Positions 1-9,331 of a stretch of 43,567 nt of DNA are shown here, piece by piece. A program made the translations under genes and the position numbers. Origin of the DNA: Actinomycetota bacterium (GTDB lineage Bacteria; Actinomycetota; Acidimicrobiia; Acidimicrobiales; Microtrichaceae); contig JADJBW010000025.1 of the NCBI GenBank assembly GCA_016703525.1, forward strand, positions 1 through 43,567. The letters are read 5' to 3'. Position 1 is the first letter of the stretch. Each line of letters starts with the position of its first letter. Below the pieces are notes generated by a model. That model worked only from the letters and a program-made list of their open reading frames with translations. It was not told where the DNA came from and ran no database searches.

Positions 1-497
1 ACCGAGCGCTCACCGAGGTGTGATCGGCCCCCGAGCCCGTCGAGTTCGATGAGGAAACTGCACCCCACCAGTGTCGCGCCCGCCCCCTCGATGAGCGACG
101 CGGCCGCCGCTGCGGTTCCGCCGGTCGCCAGCACGTCATCGACCAGGAGCACACGATCGCCCGGGCCGACGGCGTCCTCGTGGATCTCCAGCGTGTCGAT
201 GCCGTACTCGAGCTCGTAGGCGGCCGACACGGTCGACCACGGCAACTTGCCCGGCTTGCGGATCGGGATGAAGCCTGCACCGAGGCGATGTGCCACCGGA
301 GCGGCGAAGATGAAGCCTCGGGCCTCCACGCCGGCCACCACGTCGACCGAACCGAGGAACGGCTCGGACAGCAGGTCGACCGAAGCTGCCAGCGCCGCCG
401 GATCGGCGAGGAGGGGCGTGATATCGCGGAACGTCACGCCCTCGACCGGAAAGTCGGGGATATCGCGAATGCACCGGCGGAGTGCGTCGAGGTCCAC
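1..497 (-). CDS. apt: Adenine phosphoribosyltransferase (C-terminus cut by window edge)
   Basis: Purine salvage enzyme that joins adenine and PRPP to give AMP in the cytosol. About 165 residues are visible, against roughly 170-180 for the family, so only the last few are off the window. The N-terminus reads IRDIPDFPVEGVTFRDITPL, the usual Apt opening, followed by VEARGFIF. The PRPP-binding loop VLLVDDVLATGGT lies near bases 118-156. I chose the GTG at 497 (VDLDALRRCIRDIPDFP) because the homology begins directly after it. It is the last gene of a minus-strand run behind secF, 25 bases away; apt also lies beside secF-secD in M. tuberculosis. No lesion is visible. Confidence 0.93.
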   Translation of the reverse strand, partial: MDLDALRRCIRDIPDFPVEGVTFRDITPLLADPAALAASVDLLSEPFLGSVDVVAGVEARGFIFAAPVAHRLGAGFIPIRKPGKLPWSTVSAAYELEYGIDTLEIHEDAVGPGDRVLLVDDVLATGGTAAAAASLIEGAGATLVGCSFLIELDGLGGRSHLGERS

Positions 498-522
498 GAC
501 CCGAGGCTACCAGCGCGATCGG

Positions 523-1683
523 TCAGCGCCGTTTGCCCTGCTTGCGCGGGCGCGGCGGCGTGGGGCGCTGATACTGCAGCGCCTTGTCGGACACCGAGTG
601 CGACGCCGGCGACACGATCGCGCCCGACGCAACGGGCGTTCCCGATGCGGCGGCGGCGCTCGCCTTGGGGCCGGACGCGGCGCCCAGCACCGGGATGTGA
701 TCGGCCTCGGCCTCCGTGCCACGCTCGCGGGCACGCTCGCGAATGCGGGCATACTTCGACTCCCGCTCCTTGAGCCACACGACCACCGACGCCGCCACCT
801 CGAGCGAGGAGTACGCGCCGGCGAAGATGCCGACGACCAGAGCGAGCGAGAAGTCCATCAGCACCGACTGGCCAGCGACGATGCCGCCGACCACGAGGAT
901 CGCGACCACCGGGATCATGGCGACCAGGGTCGTGTTGAACGACCGCATCAACACCTGGTTGAGCGATCGCCGCATCATGGCCGTGTAGGTGTAATGGCCG
1001 GCGCGGTCGTAGCGGGCGGCGTTCTCGCGCACGCGGTCGTACACGACCACCGTGTCGTACAACGAGAAGCCGAGGATCGTCAGCACCGAGATGACCGTGG
1101 CCGGCGTCACCTCGAACCCGAACAGCGAGTAGAAGCCCACGGTCAACAACACGTCGTGGATCACCGCGATGATCGCGCTCACGGCCATGCGCCACTCGAG
1201 CTGCCAGCTGATGTACGCGGCGATCACGATCAGGAACACGACGAGCGCTCGAATTGCCTGGCCGGTGATCGTGCTGCCCCACGAGGGGCCGACGGTGTTG
1301 GTGCCGACGTCATCGTCCTTGACGCCCGCCTTCTCGGCGAGCGCCGCGGCGATCTTCTGGCTCTCGGCCGGGCTCGACTCGGCGGCCTGGATGCGCACGA
1401 TGCGCTTGCCGTTCGCGTCGGTCACGGTCTGCACCTTCGCGCCGGAGTCCTTGTCGGCCCCCTTCAGCACCTCCCGCGCCTGGGCGACGGTGAGCTTCGC
1501 GGAGGGCACCTCCCAGACGCTGCCTCCCTCGAAGTCGATCGAGAGCTCGAAGCCACGCGTCAACAGCGACACGATGCTGACCACGACGAGCACCGCCGAG
1601 ATCGCGCCGAAGATCTTCCAGCTCTTGGGGAAGTCGTAGTCGTTCTCGTTGCGATACAACCGTGCGAGCGGACCCCTGGCCAT
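523..1683 (-). CDS. secF: Protein translocase subunit SecF
   Basis: Membrane partner of SecD in the SecDF complex, which uses the proton gradient to pull exported proteins through SecYEG from the outer face. The 386-residue protein has an N-terminal membrane segment (about 25-45), the periplasmic opening FELSIDFEGGSVWEV, and five C-terminal membrane segments. The segment with ILGFSLYDTVVVYDRVREN carries the conserved aspartate of the SecD/SecF proton path. The tail is Ala/Gly-rich and ends basic (RKQGKRR), as in other actinobacteria. Its ATG overlaps the secD stop (TGATG), which shows translational coupling with secD and yajC upstream. The reading frame is intact. Confidence 0.97.
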   Translation of the reverse strand: MARGPLARLYRNENDYDFPKSWKIFGAISAVLVVVSIVSLLTRGFELSIDFEGGSVWEVPSAKLTVAQAREVLKGADKDSGAKVQTVTDANGKRIVRIQAAESSPAESQKIAAALAEKAGVKDDDVGTNTVGPSWGSTITGQAIRALVVFLIVIAAYISWQLEWRMAVSAIIAVIHDVLLTVGFYSLFGFEVTPATVISVLTILGFSLYDTVVVYDRVRENAARYDRAGHYTYTAMMRRSLNQVLMRSFNTTLVAMIPVVAILVVGGIVAGQSVLMDFSLALVVGIFAGAYSSLEVAASVVVWLKERESKYARIRERARERGTEAEADHIPVLGAASGPKASAAAASGTPVASGAIVSPASHSVSDKALQYQRPTPPRPRKQGKRR

Positions 1684-3579
1684 CAGCTATCGCCTCCCTC
1701 TGGAGCTACAGCGACCGGGATGCCGAACCACCCGGGCTTGCGACCGAAGCTCGACTTCGCAGCCAAGACCGTCGCGGGACGGATGAAGAAGTACGCCATG
1801 AACATGTCGAGCACCGTGCTGATGGCGAGGTAGAACGCGAAGCCCTTCACCGGTCCGATCGACAGCAGGTACAGCACGACGGCGCCGATCAGCGACGACG
1901 TGTTCGCCTTCGCAATCGTGCCGAAGGCCCCGCTGAAGGAGGCGCCCGCAACCGATCGAAGACTTCGTCCGTTGTGAACGTCCTCTTTCAGGTTCTCGAA
2001 GTAGACGATCGACGAGTCGAGAGACACGCCGACCGACACGATGATGCCGACGATGCCGGCGAGGGTGAGCGACAGGCCCTGCCACTCACCGAACATCGCG
2101 ATGATCGTCCACATCAGCCCGCCCGACAGCACGAGCGAGGCGACCGTGATGGCACCGAGGATGCGGTAGTACGCCAGGAGGTAGAGCACCACGAGACCCA
2201 GGCCGACCGCTCCGGCGATGAGCCCGGCACGAAGTGCTCCGGTGCCGAGGGTGGCCGACACGCGCTGCACCTGCTGGGTTTCGAGTTCGAGTGGCAGCGC
2301 GCCGTATCGCAGCGCGAGGGCCAGGTCGTTGGCGGATTCCCGATCAAAGCTGCCCGTGATCTGGATCTGGTCGCGGGAGAACGAGGCCTCATTGATCGCG
2401 GGGGCGCTGATGACCTCGCCATCGAGCACGATCGCGAGCGCTCCCACCGAACCGCCGTCGTCGCTCTGGGCGGTCGCCGGGCATTCGGCGGCGCCACTGT
2501 TGCACTTCGCAGCGGCGGCGTTGAACAGGTCGATGCCGGTCTTGCCCTCGCGGAACGACGGGTTCACGGCCCAGCCGCCGTTCTGGAGCAGTCCCGCCGA
2601 CGCGTCCTCGACCGCGCGGCCGGTCAGCAACGAGGGGCCGAGCTTGTACTTCTGGCGCTGGCCGTTCTCCTCGGGCCTGCCGAGCAACACCACAGGCTTG
2701 TCGGCGACATCGTCCTCGGGCTTGGTGACCTCGGCCTCCGACGACGAGACCTGCTGTTCGAGCTGGTACAAGGTGCCAAAGTCGGACGAGTTGATGTCGA
2801 TGCCCCACTGGTTCTTCGGCGCCGGTGTTGTCGTGGTGGTGGTACCGGTCGGTGCGGCGGTCGTCGTGGTCGCCTCCGCCGGAGCCGTGGTGGTCGTCGC
2901 CTGACCTCGGATCCCCGCAACCTTCGCCGCGTTGCGCCCGCCGGTCCCCTCGCCGCTCGCGCCGGTCGTCGCGTCGATGCTGTCGCCCGACGATCCGGTC
3001 GCGCCCGACGATCCGGCCCGACGTTCCGGTGGCCCCGGTCACGCCCGTTGCGTTCGGGTCGATCGAGATCGGCTGACCGTTCTCGTCGGTTGCCGACACC
3101 TGCGACTTCGCCACCTCGTCCTGGAAGATCTGCGTGGCGGTGACGCCGTCGGGGATCGCGAGCTGCTTGCGCAGCTTCGCGATCGTCGACTTGGCATTCT
3201 TCGGCGGTGCCGCCGCCGGCGTTTCCAGCACGGGCCGGAAGCGCAGCTCGGCGGTCTTGCCGACGAGCGCCAACACCCGCTTCTGGTTCTCGACACCCGG
3301 CAGCTGCACCACGATCGTGTCGCCCTGGATCGCGATCTCGGGCTCGGCCACGCCGATCGCGTTCACTCGGGTCTCGATGATCGCCTGCGTCTGCTCGAGC
3401 GCCTCCTGGCTGACCTTCGTCGCCTTCTTACCGGCCTTGACCGGTTGCAGGACGACCGACACGCCGCCCTGGAGATCGAGGCCGAGCACGGGGCGAATAT
3501 CGCCAACCAGTGTCACGATGGTCGCGCCGATTGCGACAACCGCAATACCGACGACCTGGCCGATGCCTTTTCTACGCAT
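1683..3579 (-). CDS. secD: Protein translocase subunit SecD, frameshifted in this sequence
   Basis: Larger SecDF subunit. The N-terminal frame (from ATG 3579) gives membrane segment 1 and the P1 start LGLDLQGGVSVVLQP; the C-terminal frame gives GALAIVLDGEVISAPAI and five membrane segments with SLDSSIVYFENLKED, holding the conserved aspartate. The two frames meet in a Gly/Ser/Thr-rich linker at about 3017-3019, where one extra G in a GGG run (or two lost bases) breaks the frame. Dropping it gives a continuous linker, GATGTS then AGSSGATGSSGD, followed by Thr-rich stretches and NQWGIDIN. The break sits beside an 18-base tandem repeat. SecD is normally essential together with SecF, so an assembly error is likelier than a dead gene. 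The stop overlaps the secF start. Confidence 0.93.
2984..3016. repeat. 18-base period direct repeat in the secD linker
   Basis: The 15-base unit CGCCCGACGATCCGG occurs at 2984-2998 and again at 3002-3016. It encodes a Gly-Ser-Ser-Gly-Ala-Thr-type repeat of the SecD low-complexity linker. Slippage or mis-assembly here is a plausible cause of the frameshift at 3017-3019. Confidence 0.85.
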
Positions 3580-3664
3580 AGTGGGGAACTCTTCGTTGCG
3601 GGACGGGAGCGATCAGCGAGCCTAACGGCGGGCCGGACGAACCAGTGGGGATGGGTAGGTCGAC

Positions 3665-4030
3665 CTAGGCGTCGGGCGTGGTGTCGGAGTCGGGCTCATC
3701 CGACTCGTCGCCCGCCTCGGATGTGCTCGCTGGACCCTCCCGCCGGGCCAGCGACGCCTTCGACACTCGGATCACCACGTCGGTGTCGACCTCGACGTGC
3801 ACGATGTCGTTGTCGAGATGCGTCACGACGCCGTGGATTCCGCCCGAGGTCACGACGTCGTCGCCGACCTTGAGCGACGAGATGAACTCGGCGTGGCGCT
3901 GCTTCTGCTTCCGCTGCGGCACGATCATCAGGTAGATGACCGGAGCGAGGAGCAGGAGCGGGAACAGCAGCGAGAGCAAGCTCCCCTGCTGCTGCTCCGC
4001 GGCGGTGAAAACTGCGAGGAGAGGGGTCAC
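3665..4030 (-). CDS. yajC: Preprotein translocase accessory subunit YajC
   Basis: Small single-pass membrane protein that associates with SecDF. The 121 residues contain one hydrophobic segment (about 19-38, SLLSLLFPLLLLAPVIYLMI), then the family motif VPQRKQKQRHAEFISSLKVG and DDVVTSGGIHGVV. The C-terminal tail is acidic (SEAGDESDEPDSDTTPDA). It lies 85 bases upstream of secD on the same strand, giving the usual actinobacterial order yajC-secD-secF. I see no convincing terminator in the 3580-3664 gap, so the three are probably co-transcribed. Confidence 0.95.
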   Translation of the reverse strand: MTPLLAVFTAAEQQQGSLLSLLFPLLLLAPVIYLMIVPQRKQKQRHAEFISSLKVGDDVVTSGGIHGVVTHLDNDIVHVEVDTDVVIRVSKASLARREGPASTSEAGDESDEPDSDTTPDA

Positions 4031-4061
4031 GGTCGGGAGATGCTAGGCGCGACGCGCACCA

Positions 4062-4904
4062 TCACGGCACCGAGACGGTCGTGGACCGCCGAACCACGAA
4101 CTCGGCGGGCAGCGGCGGCGACTCCAGCCGTGCGCCCAGGCTGCGCGCCAGATCGCTGGTGAGCCCCGACGCCACCCGCCAGGCGCCGTCGTTCGACGGG
4201 TCGACCGGGCTTGCCGCGAGCACCGCTCCGTCGAGCACGAGCGCGATCGAACCGACCGGCTGCCCGTTCGCCCCCGGCAGGGTCGCCGGGCATCGGGGCG
4301 CCGACCGCTCGCAGGCTCGGCGTAGGTCGAGAAGCGATCGGGCGCGATCGTCGGCGGCGAGCCGAACGGTCACGCCCGCGGTCGAACCCGACGAGGTCAC
4401 CTCGGTGCGCACCACCGCGTTCTGCGTGGCCGCCGCCGGGCCGAGCCGAAACCGCAGCACCGCGCCATCAGCCGTGGGTGCGGCGTCGGCGACGACCTCG
4501 CGATCCGCCGCGACGTTCGCGGCGTCGGTGGGCGACAGCGTCGCGTCGGTGGCGCGCACCGGCGGATCGAGCAGCGGCCGGAAGAGCACGCGGCCCGGCC
4601 GAACCAGTTCGGCCGCCAGCCGCTGACCTTCCGCCGAATCGGCGCCGACGTCGGGAACGGTGACGTCGATTCCGGCGTCGGTCACGTTCGCCGTGGCCGA
4701 GCCGCGGCCCATCGCGTCGAGTCGCTCGTCCATGGCCTTCGCCGCGAGCAGCAGATCGCCTCGACCGAGCGGCTTCGCCGACACCACCCGCACCTGCATC
4801 TCCACCCGGTTCGACGGGTGACACGACGACGCGACCAACGCCGTCGCGACCAGCACCATCGCCGCGAGCTCCCTCGCGCCGCTCCGGCCGCCGTGGCGGG
4901 TCAT
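4062..4904 (-). CDS. Lipoprotein consisting of a SecD-like periplasmic (P1) domain only
   Basis: 280 residues. A signal peptide (about 10-27) ends in a possible lipobox, VASSC, with Cys28 as the lipid site; the -3 residue is not the usual Leu. The mature part aligns by eye with the whole SecD periplasmic region of this window. MDERLDAMGRGSATANV matches IETRVNAIGVAEPEIAI; LVRPGRVLFRPLLDPP matches LVGKTAELRFRPVLETP; C198 and C205-PAT match a Cys pair ending in ECPAT; GSIALVLDGAVLAASPV matches GALAIVLDGEVISAPAI. None of the SecD membrane segments is present. Its ATG overlaps the reconstructed tgt stop (ATGA), and yajC follows 31 bases downstream. A role helping SecDF outside the membrane is inference; the homology is read directly. 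Confidence 0.8.
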   Translation of the reverse strand: MTRHGGRSGARELAAMVLVATALVASSCHPSNRVEMQVRVVSAKPLGRGDLLLAAKAMDERLDAMGRGSATANVTDAGIDVTVPDVGADSAEGQRLAAELVRPGRVLFRPLLDPPVRATDATLSPTDAANVAADREVVADAAPTADGAVLRFRLGPAAATQNAVVRTEVTSSGSTAGVTVRLAADDRARSLLDLRRACERSAPRCPATLPGANGQPVGSIALVLDGAVLAASPVDPSNDGAWRVASGLTSDLARSLGARLESPPLPAEFVVRRSTTVSVP

Positions 4905-5997
4905 GCCCAAACCTCCGCGGTCGCCGCACGCAACGATCCAAGGTCCCCGACTCGATCGCCGCACGGATCGAGTCGACGAAGGCCAGCAGCCAGGCCACGT
5001 TGTGCAGCGTGCACAGCGTGGAGGCGGTCGGCTCGCCGACCGACATGAGGTGGCGCAGGTACCCGCGGCTGTATCGACCGCACACCTCGCACCCGCATGC
5101 GGGATCGATCGGCTCGTCGCTCCGGGCGAACTCGGCACGCTTGATGTTCACGCGGCCCGACGAGGTCAGCAGCGTGCCGTGGCGCCCGAGCCGTGTCGGC
5201 AACACGCAGTCCATCATGTCGACCCCGAGCGCAACCGCCTCGACGATGCCCACTGGGTCGCCGAGGCCCATGAAATAGCGCGGCTGATCGGCCGGCAGAT
5301 GTTCCACCGCGGCCGACAGCGCGGGCAGCATCACGTCGCGTGGCTCACCCACCGAGAGCCCACCGACCGCGTACCCGTCGAAGTCCAGATCGACGGTGCG
5401 CTTGGCCGACTCGGCGCGCAGGTCGGGCTCGGTACCGCCCTGCACGATGCCGAACAGCGCCTGGTCGTCAACCCGCCGGTGCGCTCGCCTCGCTCGGCCC
5501 GCCCACTCGATCGTGCGGTCGAGCGCGAGGCGCAGCTCGCTCCGGCTCGCCGGGAGCGCCGTGCACACGTCGAGCGCCATCTGGATGTCGGCGCCGAGCA
5601 GTTCCTGGGTTCGCACCGCGTCCTCGGGGGTGAGGCGATGGGTCGAACCGTCGTAGGTCGAACGGAACGTGACGCCGTCATCGTCGACCTTCGGCTTGAG
5701 CGAGAACACCTGGTACCCCCCCGAGTCGGTGAGCATGTGGCCCGACCACGTCGTGAAACCGTGCAGCCCGCCCAGCGCAGCGACGGTGTCGGCACCCGGC
5801 TTCAGCATGAGGTGGTAGGTGTTGCCCAGCACGATCTCGGCGCCGAGGCGCTCCATGTCGGCCGTCGTGACGGCCCGCACGGTTCCCCGCGTGCCGACCG
5901 GCATGAACACGGGCGTGCGGAACGCGCCGCGGGCCGTTCGGACCACGCCGGTGCGGGCGTCGCCGTCGCTGGCCGTGATCTCGATGCTCAGCTTCAC
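4901..5997 (-). CDS. tgt: tRNA-guanine transglycosylase, frameshifted near the C-terminus
   Basis: Exchanges guanine 34 of GUN-anticodon tRNAs for preQ1 in queuosine synthesis. It starts at the GTG at 5997 (VKLSIEITASDGDARTG), overlapping the queA stop as GTGA. Visible motifs are the substrate loop LTDSGGYQVFSL, IVQGG, the nucleophile region GVDMMDCVLPTR, and the zinc set CGCEVC with a later His in CTLHN. The frame stays open past the normal end, but shifting at about 4934 (one base missing) gives the ending LRAATAEVWA and a TGA at 4901. That stop overlaps the ATG of the next gene as ATGA and gives about 365 residues, normal for the family. Confidence 0.94.
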
Positions 5998-7040
5998 GCG
6001 AGGCCCCCGACCGGCGTGGCGGCGCGTGCCAGCAGCATCGCGTCGCCGAACGACAGGAAGCGGTACCCCTCGGCGAGCGCCTCGCAGTAGAGCGCCCGCC
6101 AGCGCGGGCCCGCGAACGCCTCGATCATCACGAGCAGCGTCGATCGGGGCAGGTGGAAGTTGGTCAGCAACAGATCGACCACCCGCCAACCGTAGGGCGA
6201 GCGAATGAACAGGTCGGTGCTGCCCTCGAGTTCTCCCGTTGCCGCGGCCGACTCGAGAGCGCGCACCGAGGTGGTGCCGACCGCCACCACGCGACCGCCG
6301 TCGCGTTGGGTTCGTTGCACCGCCTCCCAGGTGGCCGGGGGCACGACGTAGCGCTCGCGATGCATCCGATGGTCCTCCACGCGGTCCGCCGTCATCGGCC
6401 GGAAGGTGCCGAGCCCCACGACCAGCTCGACCCGCGCCACCTGCGCTCCGGCGGCCGCCACCTCGTCGAGCAGCTCCGGGGTGAGGTGCAGCCCCGCGGT
6501 CGGTGCGGCCGCGGACTGCGCCCGGTCGGCCGCATACACGGTCTGGTAGCGATCCGGATCATCGAGGCGTGTCCGACCGAGGTACGGCGGAAGCGGCATC
6601 TCGCCGCATCGCGCCAGCGCGTCGATCAGCGAGCCCTGGGCAATCGGGCGAACCATCCGCTGGCCGTCGCCGAGGTCGTCGCCGAACTCGAAGGACAGCT
6701 CGGCGTCCACAGCGACCCGGGTGCCCGGGCGCAGCTTGGCGGAGGGTCGCACCAACGCCGACCACCATCTCGGCGGCTCCGTCGGTTCGAGCAACAACAC
6801 CTCGGCCGCGCCGCCGGTCGGGCGCGTGAATCGCACGCGAGCGGGCAACACCCGGGTCTCGTTCAGCACGAGCAGGTCGCCGGGCCCGACGAGCCCGGCA
6901 AGGTCGCGCACGTGGCGATGCGCAACATCGGGCCCGGTCGCGTCCAGGAGGCGGGCCGAGTCACGCGGCTCGGCGGGCACCTCGGCGATCGCATCGCCGG
7001 GCAGGTCGTAGTCGAAGTCGTCGGTCCGCACGCTGGTCAC
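5994..7040 (-). CDS. queA: S-adenosylmethionine:tRNA ribosyltransferase-isomerase QueA
   Basis: Transfers and isomerises the ribosyl part of SAM onto preQ1-tRNA to form epoxyqueuosine-tRNA, the step after Tgt. The 348-residue protein is full length. It opens DDFDYDLPGDAIAEVPAEPRDSARLL and carries GDLLVLNETRVLPARV, AAPTAGLHLTPELL, and near the end LLLTNFHLPRSTLLVMIEAF, all family signatures. It is coupled to tgt by a GTGA overlap. ruvB lies 43 bases upstream on the same strand. The final queuosine step (QueG/QueH) is not in the window. Confidence 0.97.
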   Translation of the reverse strand: MTSVRTDDFDYDLPGDAIAEVPAEPRDSARLLDATGPDVAHRHVRDLAGLVGPGDLLVLNETRVLPARVRFTRPTGGAAEVLLLEPTEPPRWWSALVRPSAKLRPGTRVAVDAELSFEFGDDLGDGQRMVRPIAQGSLIDALARCGEMPLPPYLGRTRLDDPDRYQTVYAADRAQSAAAPTAGLHLTPELLDEVAAAGAQVARVELVVGLGTFRPMTADRVEDHRMHRERYVVPPATWEAVQRTQRDGGRVVAVGTTSVRALESAAATGELEGSTDLFIRSPYGWRVVDLLLTNFHLPRSTLLVMIEAFAGPRWRALYCEALAEGYRFLSFGDAMLLARAATPVGGLA

Positions 7041-7083
7041 GATCTTCGCGCACGCTCGACGCCGGCGGGCGCAGCGGCGCCGT

Positions 7084-8178
7084 CTACCGGCGCGGCTCGT
7101 CGTCGTCGAGATCGAACAGCGACGATTCGGCCGCCTGCGCTGCGGGCGGCGGAATCAGGCCGATATGTCGCCACGCAGCCGGCGTGGCGACCCTCCCGCG
7201 CGGCGTGCGCATCAGCAGGCCCTGTTGGATCAGGAAGGGCTCGTACACGTCCTCGACCGTCTCCGTCGGCTCGGCGACGGCGATCGCGAGCGTCGAGAGG
7301 CCGACCGGGCCTCCCCCGAACAGATCGCACAGCGCGTGCAGGACGGCGCGATCGACCTTGTCGAGTCCCAGGTCGTCCACGCCGAACATCTCCAGGCCGG
7401 CCGATGCGACCTCGGAGGTGACGTACCCGTCCGCCTCGACCTCGGCGTAGTCGCGCACGCGCCGCAGCAGCCGGTTGGCGATGCGCGGCGTGCCGCGACT
7501 GCGGCGAGCGATCTCGGCCGAACCCGCCTCGTCGATAGGCGTGGCGAGGATCCCCGCAGCGCGAGCGACGATCGACTGCAGGTCGGACGCCTCGTAGAAG
7601 TCGAGTCGTGCGACCAGGCCGAAGCGGTCGCGCAACGGGCCCGTGATGAGCCCGGTGCGAGTCGTCGCACCGACGAGGGTGAACCGCGGCAGGTCGAGGC
7701 GAATCGACCGAGCGGCGGGGCCCTTGCCCAGCACGATGTCGAGCTGGAAGTCCTCGACCGCCGGGTACAGCACCTCTTCGACCGTGCGCGAGAGGCGATG
7801 GATCTCGTCGATGAACAGCACGTCGCCGTCGCCGAGCTTCGTGAGGATCGCCGCGAGGTCGCCCGCCCGCTCGAGCGTGGGACCGCTCGTGACGTGCAGG
7901 TCGACACCCATCTCGGTCGCAACGATGCCGGCGAGGGTTGTTTTCCCGAGACCCGGTGGACCGGCGAAGAGCAGATGGTCGACCGCCTGGCCGCGGCGGC
8001 GTGCCGCTTCGAGGATGATGCGAAGGCGCGCCTTCAGCTCGGCCTGCCCGACGAACTCGTCGAGGTCGCGCGGGCGCAACGAGGGGCCGTCGCCGACGGC
8101 CGACCCGTCGCGTTCGGCCGGCAGGCGCGGCTCCTCGTCGTCGGGCAGCGAGTGGGGATCGAGCAGTTCGTCGCGCAT
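7084..8178 (-). CDS. ruvB: Holliday junction branch migration ATPase RuvB
   Basis: AAA+ motor that, loaded by RuvA, drives branch migration of Holliday junctions. 364 residues. Walker A is GPPGLGKT (73-80), Walker B/DEIH is at 124-127, sensor 1 is GATTRTG, and the arginine-finger region is GPLRDRFG. The winged-helix C-terminus has TPRGRVATPAAWRHIGL. The N-terminus is about 25 residues longer than E. coli RuvB and acidic, common in actinobacteria. Its start overlaps the ruvA stop region at 8178, so it is translationally coupled to ruvA. Confidence 0.97.
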   Translation of the reverse strand: MRDELLDPHSLPDDEEPRLPAERDGSAVGDGPSLRPRDLDEFVGQAELKARLRIILEAARRRGQAVDHLLFAGPPGLGKTTLAGIVATEMGVDLHVTSGPTLERAGDLAAILTKLGDGDVLFIDEIHRLSRTVEEVLYPAVEDFQLDIVLGKGPAARSIRLDLPRFTLVGATTRTGLITGPLRDRFGLVARLDFYEASDLQSIVARAAGILATPIDEAGSAEIARRSRGTPRIANRLLRRVRDYAEVEADGYVTSEVASAGLEMFGVDDLGLDKVDRAVLHALCDLFGGGPVGLSTLAIAVAEPTETVEDVYEPFLIQQGLLMRTPRGRVATPAAWRHIGLIPPPAAQAAESSLFDLDDDEPRR

Positions 8179-8783
8179 CAGCCGGCCGCCAGGAACCGAA
8201 GCGCATGCCGCAACAGCTCCGAGGAGTCACCGTCGGCGGGCAGGGACCGGATCGCTCGTTGCACCTCGTCGGCCGAATAGCCCAGGCCGCCCAACGCCTC
8301 GCGCACATCGTGATGCGGCGTGGCCGACGCGGTCGGAGCGCCGACCGCGTCGGCCGCCAGCGAGTCGAGCGAGACCTCGCCCAGATCGAGCCTCGACTTC
8401 AATTCGACCAGCAGTCGCTGCGCCGTCTTCTTCCCCACGCCCGGCACCAGACACAGGGCCGCGAGGTCGTCGGTGGCCAGCGCCAGCCGAAGGCCACGCG
8501 GTTCGTGCGTCGCGAGGATCGCGAGCCCGAGCGCCGGACCGACGCCGTGTGTCCCGATCAACGTCTCGAACACGTCGCGTTCGTCGAGCGTGGCGAACCC
8601 GTACAACGTCTGTGCGTCCTCGCGAAGGTGATGGTGGACCCAGACGAACACCTCGCCGCCCTCGGCGCCGAGCGCACCGCTCGTGGCAGGCGTCGTCGTG
8701 ACCCGGTACCCGAGCCCACCGACCTCGATCACGAGGTCGCCGCCCGATCGCGCCAGGAGCCGACCGCGGAGCGACCCGATCAT
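8178..8783 (-). CDS. ruvA: Holliday junction DNA-binding protein RuvA
   Basis: Tetrameric protein that holds the four-way junction and recruits RuvB. The 201 residues fit the family. The start MIGSLRGRLLARSGGDLVIE is the typical N-terminal OB-fold. Helix-hairpin-helix motifs follow: LIGTHGVGPALGLAIL and LCLVPGVGKKTAQRLLVELK. The C-terminal domain III that contacts RuvB is HDVREALGGLGYSADEVQRA. I chose the ATG at 8783 because it overlaps the ruvC stop as ATGA; the frame is open further upstream but without homology. Confidence 0.97.
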   Translation of the reverse strand: MIGSLRGRLLARSGGDLVIEVGGLGYRVTTTPATSGALGAEGGEVFVWVHHHLREDAQTLYGFATLDERDVFETLIGTHGVGPALGLAILATHEPRGLRLALATDDLAALCLVPGVGKKTAQRLLVELKSRLDLGEVSLDSLAADAVGAPTASATPHHDVREALGGLGYSADEVQRAIRSLPADGDSSELLRHALRFLAAG

Positions 8784-9271
8784 CGTGGGGCCACCGTCAG
8801 CGCCGGCGAGTGGGCGACGTGGCAGAGCGCGACCGCCGCAGCGTCGGCCGCGTCGGCGGGTTTGGGCACCGTGGGGAGCCCCAGCAGTCGTTGCACCATC
8901 TCGGCCACCGCGTCCTTGTCGGCGGCGCCGTCTCCGGCGACCGCACCCTTCACCTGGTTCGGGGAGTACTCGACCACGTCGCAGCCACGCGACGCTGCCT
9001 CGGCCATCACGATCCCCGACGCTTGACCGACGCCCATGGCAGTGGACACGTTCACCTGGAACAACACCCGCTCGATGGCCAGGACCGTCGGAGGGAACTC
9101 GTCGAGCAACTCGCGCACGTCGCGCTGCAACAACGCGAGGCGGCGCGCCACCGGGGCATCGACCGGCGTGGTCATGACGCCGAGCGCCACCGCCCGCGAC
9201 CGGGACTTGCCCGGCCGCAGCACGCAGTATCCGCACCGAGACAGGCCGGGGTCGACTCCGATCACGAACAC
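8780..9271 (-). CDS. ruvC: Crossover junction endodeoxyribonuclease RuvC
   Basis: Resolves Holliday junctions by paired nicks. From the GTG at 9271 the protein has 163 residues and opens VFVIGVDPGLSRCGY. The four metal-binding acids are visible: D7 (VDPG), E67 (AIERVLF), D140 and D143 (KPADAADA). A GTG two codons later is an equally possible start. It heads ruvC-ruvA-ruvB, which read as one unit with 4-base overlaps at ruvC-ruvA. The short gap to the plus-strand ABC gene (9272-9331) must hold promoters in both directions; I see no clear consensus there. Confidence 0.95.
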   Translation of the reverse strand: MFVIGVDPGLSRCGYCVLRPGKSRSRAVALGVMTTPVDAPVARRLALLQRDVRELLDEFPPTVLAIERVLFQVNVSTAMGVGQASGIVMAEAASRGCDVVEYSPNQVKGAVAGDGAADKDAVAEMVQRLLGLPTVPKPADAADAAAVALCHVAHSPALTVAPR

Positions 9272-9331
9272 GCGTACGAGGCTAGCGCGAAAATGGTCAG
9301 GTCCGGTGGATGCGAAGCCGACACCGCCAAC

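Noticed and set aside
2984..3020. Programmed ribosomal frameshift in secD
   Set aside because: No slippery heptamer or following stem is evident, the site is in a short tandem repeat, and similar breaks occur in many unrelated genes of the window.
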